DNA of 64,000 nt from a bacterium. GTDB taxonomy: Bacteria > Electryoneota > JAOADG01. The first letter of the stretch is position 1, and the number at the start of each line of letters is the position of its first letter. Where the stretch lies: positions 705,612 through 769,611 of the forward strand of contig JAOADG010000008.1 of the NCBI GenBank assembly GCA_026417415.1. The letters run 5' to 3'. Below, in pieces: positions 45,909-53,060 of the stretch. A model generated the notes under the pieces. It was given only the letters and a program-made list of their open reading frames with translations. It did not search any database and was not told the DNA's origin. Made by a program: the position numbers and the translations under genes.

Positions 45909-47816
45909 TTATTGCTTATTTATCAACTCATGTAACTTGCGCAACATGATTTCTGCTTGGTTTTTTGACACTCGGATTGTTTGTGCAAATTCTAACACAT
46001 CAGCATTTTTTATGTTTGCAATGTTTTTAAATTTTTTTAAAAGTGCATTCTTTCGCATTGGTCCTATTCCTTCTACTTCATCTAAAATAGAATGTAAACT
46101 ATTTTTCCTTTTTCCGCGTTGATGTTTTAAGGCAAAGCGATGTGCTTCATCACGAATATGTTGTAACAGTCGCAAAACACTTGATGTTTTTGGTAAAAGA
46201 ATAGGATCGTTTTCATTCGGTAAATAGATTTCTTCAAGACGTTTTGCTAAGCCAATTACAGGAATTTTTTCGATTTGAAAATGTTGTAAGGTTTCAGTAG
46301 CAATTCTCAGTTGTCCTTTACCACCATCAATGATAATTAAATCAGGTAAAGTTTTATTTTCTTGTAAAAGACGTCTATATCTGCGTGTAAGTGCTTCCTT
46401 TAATGCTGCTAAATCATCGACTTTCTTATCTATATGGATATTAAAATGCCTATATTGACTTTTTAGAGGTTTACCTTTGTAAAATACCACCAAAGAAGCT
46501 ACCGTATTTTCTCCAGATAAATGTGAGACATCAAAACACTCGATTGTATTTGGTGGAAATGAAAGCTTTAATAGGGATTGTAGCGATTGAATCGTTCGGG
46601 GAATAAGCTCTCTTTTCACTTTAGCTATTTGTTTTTCTTGAAACAGCAATTTAGCATTAGAATAAGCCAACTTACACTGTTGGTACTTTTCATTTCTCAA
46701 TGGTGATACAATTTTCACTTTTACATTTTTAATTTTCATTAACGCGTCAGAAACTATTTTCCAATCTTTTTTATTGGAATAAACAAGAATCTCTTCAGGT
46801 ACCTCTACGTTTTCATAAAATCTTAAAATGAAATGTGATAATATTTCGTTCTCTGTATATTCAGGATTAATGCCCATTAAGAAGTAATGTAACCTGCCAA
46901 TCATTTTACCATACCTTATTTTCAGTACTACTACACAACACTCATCATCTTCACGGTAACAAGCTAAAACATCCCGATTGTATTCTTCAACCGACAGAAC
47001 CCTTTGTCGATGAATAATTTGTTGAATAACTTTTAATTGATCGCGAATTTTAGCTGCTTCTTCAAATCTTTTTTGATCTGCAAGTTCGATCATTTTTTGT
47101 TTCCAACGTTCTTCAACAAACGTTGTTCTACCATTTAAGATATCAATGATTGATCGAACTTTTTCTTGATATTCAACTTCAGAAATAAGTCCTTCGCAAG
47201 GACCTTCACATTGTTTAATGTGATATTGGAGACACACTTTATGCTTTTTTTTAGTAATTGTATCATGAGTAATGGAATAGTCACAATTTCGTATTTTAAA
47301 AATTCGTTTTAATTCTCGCACAAACAATCTCATGTTTTTCACATCCATAAAGGGTCCAAGGTACTTTGCCTTTTCATTATCACGTTTTCTACTCAAAAAT
47401 ACTTTAGGAAAAAGCTCATTTGTGATACATAGAAAGGGATATATTTTATCATCCTTTAAATCAATGTTAAACTTCGGTTTATATTGTTTGATTAGGTTAT
47501 TCTCCAGTATTAATGCTTCAATTTCATTATCAACAACTATTACTTCTACATCATGAATAGATTGAACCAATTTTTCAAATAAATTCCTACCATCATCACG
47601 GTTTGTAAAATAACTCTTTACCCGTGTACGTAAATTTTTAGCTTTACCGATGTAAATTATTTTTCCTTTTTTATCTTTGAAAAGATAGCAGCCGGGGACA
47701 TTAGGTAAACAATCAAGTTTCTCGTGAAGTGATAAATTGTCGTTCTTTTGAATATGCAAACGGGCAGGATCATTCCCGCCCGTAGAAGAAACTATATTAG
47801 AATTATTAGTTACCAC
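45909..47816 (-). CDS. uvrC: Excinuclease ABC subunit C
   Basis: UvrC makes the dual incisions in nucleotide excision repair. The 635 residues contain a GIY-YIG domain (GCYLFKDKKGKIIYIGKAKN, from about 42), a UVR motif with Cys-rich region, the RNase H-like 5' endonuclease domain (IIIDGGKGQLRIA) and C-terminal helix-hairpin-helix repeats (ILDEVEGIGPMRKNALL). The start is a GTG that overlaps the end of the cyclic-nucleotide-binding gene. A strong hairpin lies within codons 12-19. A TTG at 47759 is an alternative start that would put the hairpin upstream. Confidence 0.95.
   Translation of the reverse strand: MVTNNSNIVSSTGGNDPARLHIQKNDNLSLHEKLDCLPNVPGCYLFKDKKGKIIYIGKAKNLRTRVKSYFTNRDDGRNLFEKLVQSIHDVEVIVVDNEIEALILENNLIKQYKPKFNIDLKDDKIYPFLCITNELFPKVFLSRKRDNEKAKYLGPFMDVKNMRLFVRELKRIFKIRNCDYSITHDTITKKKHKVCLQYHIKQCEGPCEGLISEVEYQEKVRSIIDILNGRTTFVEERWKQKMIELADQKRFEEAAKIRDQLKVIQQIIHRQRVLSVEEYNRDVLACYREDDECCVVVLKIRYGKMIGRLHYFLMGINPEYTENEILSHFILRFYENVEVPEEILVYSNKKDWKIVSDALMKIKNVKVKIVSPLRNEKYQQCKLAYSNAKLLFQEKQIAKVKRELIPRTIQSLQSLLKLSFPPNTIECFDVSHLSGENTVASLVVFYKGKPLKSQYRHFNIHIDKKVDDLAALKEALTRRYRRLLQENKTLPDLIIIDGGKGQLRIATETLQHFQIEKIPVIGLAKRLEEIYLPNENDPILLPKTSSVLRLLQHIRDEAHRFALKHQRGKRKNSLHSILDEVEGIGPMRKNALLKKFKNIANIKNADVLEFAQTIRVSKNQAEIMLRKLHELINKQ
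47760..47783 (-). other. Strong hairpin near the uvrC start
   Basis: A ten-base-pair stem (ACGGGCGGGA / TCCTGCCCGT with one G-T pair) and four-base loop. On the minus strand it is followed by TTGCATATTC, a weak T-tract. It could terminate the upstream gene or be a regulatory structure in the uvrC leader. Confidence 0.5.
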
Positions 47817-48268
47817 AATAATGTATTTCTCATTAACAATGTTGTTTCTCGAATTCTTGCTGTAAGTAAAATTGCAATATTTTTCATAAGAAGAAAACCA
47901 AGTTGAGTATCTTTTTTACATAATTCTAAAAATTCTTCGGCATCAAATTTGTAAACTATTACATCGGTTTCAGCGCGAACTGTAGCAGATCTTGGTGCAT
48001 TATCAAGTAAAGCAAATTCACCAAACATTTGTCCTACACGTAGTGTTATAATCGCTTCCATTTTATCTACGGATCCTGGTAATAACAAATTAATAGAAAC
48101 CTTGCCTTCAGCAATAATGTATAAATCTCGATCTCGTCCGCCCTCTGCGATTATTACATCACCTTTGTTAAACTTTAGTTTTTTAGGTAATGCTTCTACT
48201 TGAAGTTTTTGTTCTTCAGATAAATCTAAAATCAAACCGCAATGTTCAAGTATGTTTCGTAGTTCCAT
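47810..48268 (-). CDS. Stand-alone cyclic-nucleotide-binding domain protein
   Basis: The 152 residues are a single cNMP-binding domain of the CRP/PKA type: FNKGDVIIAEGGRDRDLYII, then the phosphate-binding cassette GEFALLDNAPRSATVRAE with the Glu and Arg that bind cyclic nucleotide. Then comes a helix. The C-terminal helix-turn-helix of CRP/FNR regulators is absent, so it is not itself a DNA-binding regulator. It may bind a partner. GAGG lies six bases before the ATG. Confidence 0.88.
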   Translation of the reverse strand: MELRNILEHCGLILDLSEEQKLQVEALPKKLKFNKGDVIIAEGGRDRDLYIIAEGKVSINLLLPGSVDKMEAIITLRVGQMFGEFALLDNAPRSATVRAETDVIVYKFDAEEFLELCKKDTQLGFLLMKNIAILLTARIRETTLLMRNTLLW

Positions 48269-48288
48269 TGATGCCTCAATAGGATGTT

Positions 48289-49479
48289 TTAAATCTTATG
48301 AAATGCTTGGGCAAAATCATCAATAATGTCATGATAATCTTCAATTCCTACCGATACTCTTACTAAACCAGGATCCATTCCCATTTCAAATAATTCTTGC
48401 TCCGTGTAACTACTGTGTGTTGTTGAAGCTGGGTGGACAATAAGTGTATCACAATCTCCTAAAGATACAGCATTTGTAGCCAATTGGAGGTTGTCTAAAA
48501 AAATCTTTCCTTCCTCTCTTCCCCCTTTCAATACAAAAGCGACCATCCCACCGAAATCATGCATTTGTCTTTTCGCTAACTCATGTTCTGGATGACAAGT
48601 CAATCCCGGATACCATACTTCTTTTACTTTAGGATGGTAAGATAAAAACTGTGCCACTTTCATCGCATTAAAACAGTGTCGTTCCATTCGTACTGCTAAT
48701 GTTTTCAGACCACGTAGTAAAAGATAAGCACTAAAAGGAGACATCGCACCACCAACTTCATGTAAAATTAATTTTAATTCATCAATCAGTTCTTTTCTTC
48801 CAACTACTAATCCAGCAACTACGTCACCGTGACCTCCAATGTATTTTGTAGCAGAATGTACAACTAAATCAGCTCCCAATTCCAAAGGATTTTGTAAAAA
48901 TGGTGTAGCAAATGTATTGTCCACAACGGTTAATATTGAATAGCGTTTTGCCATTTCAACTAAGGCAGAGATGTCAGCTAAACGAACAGTAGGATTTGCA
49001 GGGGTTTCAATTAAAATAAATTTCGTTTTTTCGTCAATTGCATTTTCTATAGCAGATAAATCATAACATGGCCTTTCGCGATGTTCAATATTAAATCTTG
49101 GAATTACTTTTAATCCTAGAGCATGCGTGCCACCATAAACTGGACTTGTCACAACATAATTATCCCCTGATTTGCAAAAAGCAAAAATTACTGCACTTAT
49201 TGCAGCCATTCCGCTGGAAAAAGCAAGTCCCATTTCACCTTTTTCTAAAAAGGCAATTTCTTTTTCTAACGCTGCCACAGTAGGATTGCCTAACCTGCTA
49301 TAGATATATCCACTGACTTCTCCAGCAAATAACGCAGCACCATGTTCAGTATTTTTAAAAGCAAAGGTAGAGGTCTGATAAATTGGTTGTACAAGAGCAC
49401 CTGTTGTAGGATCACAGCCACCTGAACCGTGGCAAGTTAAAGTTGCAAAACGCCAATTGGGATTAACTTTTGTTGACAT
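48289..49479 (-). CDS. PLP-dependent trans-sulfuration enzyme
   Basis: The 396 residues belong to the Cys/Met metabolism family (cystathionine gamma-synthase, gamma-lyase, methionine gamma-lyase). The PLP lysine is in SATKYIGGHGDVVAG, with SSGMAAIS and YGGTHAL around the cofactor phosphate. The cysteine found after YG in classical methionine gamma-lyase is replaced by glycine (YGGTHA), so a strict methionine gamma-lyase assignment is not supported. The gene lies between the cNMP protein and methylmalonyl-CoA epimerase. Confidence 0.92.
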   Translation of the reverse strand: MSTKVNPNWRFATLTCHGSGGCDPTTGALVQPIYQTSTFAFKNTEHGAALFAGEVSGYIYSRLGNPTVAALEKEIAFLEKGEMGLAFSSGMAAISAVIFAFCKSGDNYVVTSPVYGGTHALGLKVIPRFNIEHRERPCYDLSAIENAIDEKTKFILIETPANPTVRLADISALVEMAKRYSILTVVDNTFATPFLQNPLELGADLVVHSATKYIGGHGDVVAGLVVGRKELIDELKLILHEVGGAMSPFSAYLLLRGLKTLAVRMERHCFNAMKVAQFLSYHPKVKEVWYPGLTCHPEHELAKRQMHDFGGMVAFVLKGGREEGKIFLDNLQLATNAVSLGDCDTLIVHPASTTHSSYTEQELFEMGMDPGLVRVSVGIEDYHDIIDDFAQAFHKI

Positions 49480-49487
49480 AATGTATC

Positions 49488-49910
49488 CTATAATTCGTGT
49501 ATTTCTTGTGATAATTCAACTAAAATACCACCTGTTGATTTGGGATGAATAAATGCAATGCGTTTGTTTCCTGCTCCCTTTCTTGGTTGTTGATCGATCA
49601 TTTGAATACCACTCTCTATTAATTCTTGAATTGCATTTTCTAAATGATCAACACGTAAAGCGATATGATGTATTCCGTCGCCTTTTTTGAGTAAAAATTT
49701 AGAAATAGGAGAATCTTCGTGAGTAGCATTTAGAAGCTCCAGGTGAACCGAATGGACATCAAACATTGATGTACATACTTTTTGTTCACTAACTTCTTCT
49801 ACACCAAGAAAAGGCAAACCGATCAGATGAAAGAAAGATGCTATTTTATCAGGCTGGTTTACAGCGATTCCGATGTGATCTACTTGTAGTATTCGAAATG
49901 AAGAGGGCAT
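49488..49910 (-). CDS. mce: Methylmalonyl-CoA epimerase
   Basis: MCE interconverts (R)- and (S)-methylmalonyl-CoA in propionate metabolism. The ATG at 49910 has TGAGG five bases upstream and gives 140 residues, the family length. An earlier reading from 49940 lacks such a site. The VOC fold shows metal ligands His in VDHIGIAV and IHHIALRV and Glu in GILVELSQ. The mutase genes are not in the window. Confidence 0.92.
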   Translation of the reverse strand: MPSSFRILQVDHIGIAVNQPDKIASFFHLIGLPFLGVEEVSEQKVCTSMFDVHSVHLELLNATHEDSPISKFLLKKGDGIHHIALRVDHLENAIQELIESGIQMIDQQPRKGAGNKRIAFIHPKSTGGILVELSQEIHEL

Positions 49911-49915
49911 AAATT

Positions 49916-49920
49916 CCTCA
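49916..49920 (-). promoter_or_regulatory. Ribosome binding site fixing the mce start
   Basis: TGAGG five bases before ATG 49910 supports the shorter protein over the reading from 49940. Confidence 0.6.
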
Positions 49921-49968
49921 ATCAATAAAATTGGAGACAATAAAAGTTAAATTGAAAACGACATTTGT

Positions 49969-50619
49969 TCAAGTATCAAGAAGAGATAATTGGGTACTAG
50001 TCTTTAATTGTTGAATGATAAATTCACATAATTTAGGAAGTTTATCGTCTTCGTAACCTACAGTATCAATGGGAATAAAAGTAGAAATCAAATGCGCAGT
50101 TTTGGACCACTCTTCATAGGCTTGATGAAGTTCGTCCAAATAGTCAATGCTAATCGATTTTTCTGATTCTCTACCGCGTTTTTGAATCCTTTGGTAAACC
50201 ACTTCTACAGGCGCTCGCAAATAGATAATAGCATCCGGTGGACGTAAATAATCAATCATACAAGAGAATAATGAAGAATAGTTTTCAAATTCTCGATCTG
50301 TCATAAAACCTTTTCTGTGAAGTGTTTTAGCAAAAATGAAAACATCTTCATAAATCGTACGATCCTGAATACTAGGTTTTGGATTAGACAAAATTTTTCG
50401 TTGTGCTTCAAACCGTTTTGATAAAAAATAAATTTGCAGATGGAATGACCAACGATGCATGTCAGCATAAAAATCGTCTAAATACGGATTATTGATTACA
50501 GGTTCATACCAAGGAGTCCAGTTTAAACGTTCTGCTAGTAACGTAGTCATAGTCGTTTTTCCTACTCCTATATTACCTGCAAGCGCTAAATATGGCATAA
50601 ATTGTTCATTGTTAGGCAT
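49969..50619 (-). CDS. Deoxynucleoside kinase
   Basis: The enzyme phosphorylates deoxynucleosides for nucleotide salvage. The ATG at 50619 gives 216 residues. The P-loop is GNIGVGKTT, DRTIYED corresponds to the DRS-like catalytic motif, and KRGRESEK is the LID arginine region, matching the dCK/dGK/dAK-type family. The exact substrate (dA or dG most common in this family) is not determined. An in-frame TTG at 50637 is less likely. It follows the rhamnose reductase gene by four bases. Confidence 0.9.
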   Translation of the reverse strand: MPNNEQFMPYLALAGNIGVGKTTMTTLLAERLNWTPWYEPVINNPYLDDFYADMHRWSFHLQIYFLSKRFEAQRKILSNPKPSIQDRTIYEDVFIFAKTLHRKGFMTDREFENYSSLFSCMIDYLRPPDAIIYLRAPVEVVYQRIQKRGRESEKSISIDYLDELHQAYEEWSKTAHLISTFIPIDTVGYEDDKLPKLCEFIIQQLKTSTQLSLLDT

Positions 50620-50623
50620 TTTA

Positions 50624-51502
50624 CTAATACCACTCAAGTTGAAATCCTTCTTCTAATGTTAAAGAGGGATTTGACAGTATTTTATCTGCTTTTTCCACTG
50701 ATAAGGTTACATTCCTTGGACGTTTCGCAACCAATTGATTACGATAGGACACCTTTTCAAGAAGGGTGGAATTTAAATTCAAATAAGAGGTTAACTTTTC
50801 TGCAAAATCTGCTCGACTTACACTTTCTCTTCCTGCGAGATGTAATATTCCTGTAACATTTAATTCTAAAACTTCTATAACGCTATTAGCCAACCATTGA
50901 ATAGAAACAGGTGAACGAAATTGATCAATAAAAACAGGTACTCTCTTACCGTTTTGTAGCATTGAAATCATTTGAAGCGCAAAATTAGTTCCATAAAAAT
51001 GTTCTGCTCCATAAAAGACAGATGGCCTAATGACCAAATTGTCTGAATGGTGGTCAAGTATATATTTTTCCGCTTCTAATTTTGTTTTACCATAAACTTG
51101 GATTGGTACTGGTTTATCGGACTCTGAATAAGGTGGGGTTTCGCCATCAAATACGATATCCGTTGATACATAAATACATTTTGCTTGAACTTCTTTAGAT
51201 AAAAGAGCAATTTTTTTCGATGCCAATGAATTCACCTGATAAGCTGTTTCAGGATTTATTTCACAAAAATCTACATTTGAGATAGCAGCACAATGGATTA
51301 CATAGTTGGGTTTGATTTCATAAAATACTTTGGATAATGTGCTGAAGTCAGTAATATTGCACTTTATCCAATGAAATTGATCTTTAGATCGAATTATTGA
51401 ACCATTGTACAATGCAAATACTTCGTATTTTTTAAGTGCTTTAACACAAATTACATACCCTAAATAGCCACTTGCTCCTGTAACAAGAATTCTAGTTCTC
51501 AT
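50624..51502 (-). CDS. rfbD: dTDP-4-dehydrorhamnose reductase family protein
   Basis: The enzyme carries out the final reduction in dTDP-rhamnose synthesis or a related sugar reduction. The 292-residue protein from ATG 51502 starts RTRILVTGASGYLGY (Rossmann loop), has YVSTDIVFDG, the SDR catalytic YGKTKLEAEKY (Tyr and Lys) and IRPSVFYG. The ATG lies one base after the stop of the upstream membrane protein gene. An ATG 39 bases earlier would overlap that gene and is rejected. Confidence 0.87.
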   Translation of the reverse strand: MRTRILVTGASGYLGYVICVKALKKYEVFALYNGSIIRSKDQFHWIKCNITDFSTLSKVFYEIKPNYVIHCAAISNVDFCEINPETAYQVNSLASKKIALLSKEVQAKCIYVSTDIVFDGETPPYSESDKPVPIQVYGKTKLEAEKYILDHHSDNLVIRPSVFYGAEHFYGTNFALQMISMLQNGKRVPVFIDQFRSPVSIQWLANSVIEVLELNVTGILHLAGRESVSRADFAEKLTSYLNLNSTLLEKVSYRNQLVAKRPRNVTLSVEKADKILSNPSLTLEEGFQLEWY

Positions 51503-51503
51503 A

Positions 51504-52127
51504 TTACCATCTGATTTGTAATTTAAGTTTTGAAAATCCATTTTCTTGATCGTAGAGCAATGTCGCGTTGGTAGGTCGCTTTAGATTAGGATGAATTGAG
51601 GCATCAAATGCAGAAATGATGTGATTAAGAATAACTCCACCAACTGCAAACTTTACACTTTCTAAGAATTTATCCGATTGTATTCTTAACTTCTTAAACC
51701 GAATTCTTTTTGATTCATCTATCCAGTGCCACTGATCATTAGGGGATAGATACATTCTATCAAAAGCTCGTTCACGTGCACGTGCTTGATTATAATCATC
51801 GGAAGTATTCCAATTGCCTAAATCTACATAGAACGAATGAGAACGCGGGGTTAGATCTCGTAAACCGCTATACAAATTAGCATAGGTTTGGTAATCCTTT
51901 TTTAGTGAAGTACCGTATTGATGCAATCCTACAGCACTGGCAATAAATACAATTTCATTCACTATAAAAATGTAACTTTTTTCTTTTCTACCTTGTTCGT
52001 ATTGTGCCCAACCGGGAATAAGTAACGATTGAAAAAAGTCGTTGCTATTTTTGTTTTTAACAGTTGTACTGTAGGATATATTTGAACAAATTAAAAAAAT
52101 GAATAAAAAGATATTGGAGCGAATCAT
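51504..52127 (-). CDS. DUF5683-like membrane protein (copy 2)
   Basis: The 207-residue protein has a signal-like N-terminus (NIFLFIFLICSNISYS), the segment SLLIPGWAQYEQGRKEKSYI, a transmembrane helix and a C-terminal LNHIISAFDASI. The same landmarks, GAGQIY and LNHALSAAHAAI, occur in the neighbour at 52138-53046, so they are tandem paralogues. This family is common in FCB bacteria; function is unknown. Confidence 0.78.
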   Translation of the reverse strand: MIRSNIFLFIFLICSNISYSTTVKNKNSNDFFQSLLIPGWAQYEQGRKEKSYIFIVNEIVFIASAVGLHQYGTSLKKDYQTYANLYSGLRDLTPRSHSFYVDLGNWNTSDDYNQARARERAFDRMYLSPNDQWHWIDESKRIRFKKLRIQSDKFLESVKFAVGGVILNHIISAFDASIHPNLKRPTNATLLYDQENGFSKLKLQIRW

Positions 52128-52137
52128 GATACTATCT

Positions 52138-53046
52138 TTAAAACTTCCATTTAATGGTAGGCATTGGGACTATAGTATTTTGAACATCTCTTGCTTCTAT
52201 CCCTAAACTTGCTTCAATAGTACGTTGATTTTTCAATTGGACAGAAATTGCAGCATGAGCAGCTGATAATGCATGATTTAACATCACCACCATAAACATA
52301 TTGTTACTTAATTCTAACATACGATTGGAATCATATCTCATGTCTGCATATCTCCTTGCATAATTACTTTGTCCATCCCACACACCAATGGTAGAAGCAT
52401 TGTCATTCGATTGATCCAACCAACCAAAACCAAATTGAGTTAGATATTTCCCGATCATTTCATAGAATTGTTGATTTCGAACATTCGGTAATTCATGTGT
52501 AAAATTGTTAGGTAAATATTTTGATTTATACTCACCAGCATTTGCAGACCATGGTAAATTGTTCCAATTCTCTCGTGTACCTGAATAAGGTACTGCGGAT
52601 TGTCTATTAATAGTTGGATCGGGATTAGTAGCCAATTCAAATTCTTTATTGCGATACGTTTCTTCACTCCAATAAAGATCTGCAAATCGTTTGAACTCTT
52701 TATCTTTATCTTTCCCTTTGATATTGTAGGAAATGGCCATTGCCCAAGCAGCCGCCTCAATTCCCATAAAAACAATACCTTGCCAAGTATCACCACTATA
52801 AATTTGCCCTGCGCCCGGAAGCATTGCAGAAAGCAATAGTGCTTTCCCCATGTTTAGTTTAAGTTGTGGTGATTCAAGTTCACCAGTATTAACTTGGTTG
52901 CTTGAATTAACTTGTAATTGTGTTATTAGCTGTTCTTGTGAATGATACTTAAACTGTGTCATTGATTGTGGAAATTGCAGATGATTTTGTGCAATTGAAA
53001 GTGTGGTAATAAAACACAAAAAAACAAGTGATAATAAAAAATGCAT
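52138..53046 (-). CDS. DUF5683-like membrane protein (copy 1)
   Basis: The ATG at 53046 has GGAGGG four bases upstream and gives 302 residues with a clear signal peptide (MHFLLSLVFLCFITTLSIAQ). A reading from 53070 would add eight residues. The core SAMLPGAGQIYSGDTWQGIV and a following membrane helix (IEAAAWAMAISYN) match DUF5683. A divergent, hydrophilic middle and LNHALSAAHAAISV complete it. Function unknown. It overlaps nothing and precedes its paralogue by ten bases. Confidence 0.8.
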   Translation of the reverse strand: MHFLLSLVFLCFITTLSIAQNHLQFPQSMTQFKYHSQEQLITQLQVNSSNQVNTGELESPQLKLNMGKALLLSAMLPGAGQIYSGDTWQGIVFMGIEAAAWAMAISYNIKGKDKDKEFKRFADLYWSEETYRNKEFELATNPDPTINRQSAVPYSGTRENWNNLPWSANAGEYKSKYLPNNFTHELPNVRNQQFYEMIGKYLTQFGFGWLDQSNDNASTIGVWDGQSNYARRYADMRYDSNRMLELSNNMFMVVMLNHALSAAHAAISVQLKNQRTIEASLGIEARDVQNTIVPMPTIKWKF

Positions 53047-53050
53047 TCTT

Positions 53051-53056
53051 CCCTCC
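53051..53056 (-). promoter_or_regulatory. Ribosome binding site fixing the DUF5683 start
   Basis: GGAGGG four bases before ATG 53046 favours this start over the one at 53070. Confidence 0.7.
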
Positions 53057-53060
53057 AAAA

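Noticed and set aside
48289-49479. Specific call of methionine gamma-lyase
   Set aside because: The expected active-site cysteine is glycine, so only the family is stated.
49479-49487. SAM riboswitch upstream of the trans-sulfuration gene
   Set aside because: The space between it and the upstream gene is only eight bases, with no room for a riboswitch.
52455-52796. 113-codon frame within the DUF5683 gene
   Set aside because: Same-strand shadow of the DUF5683 protein.
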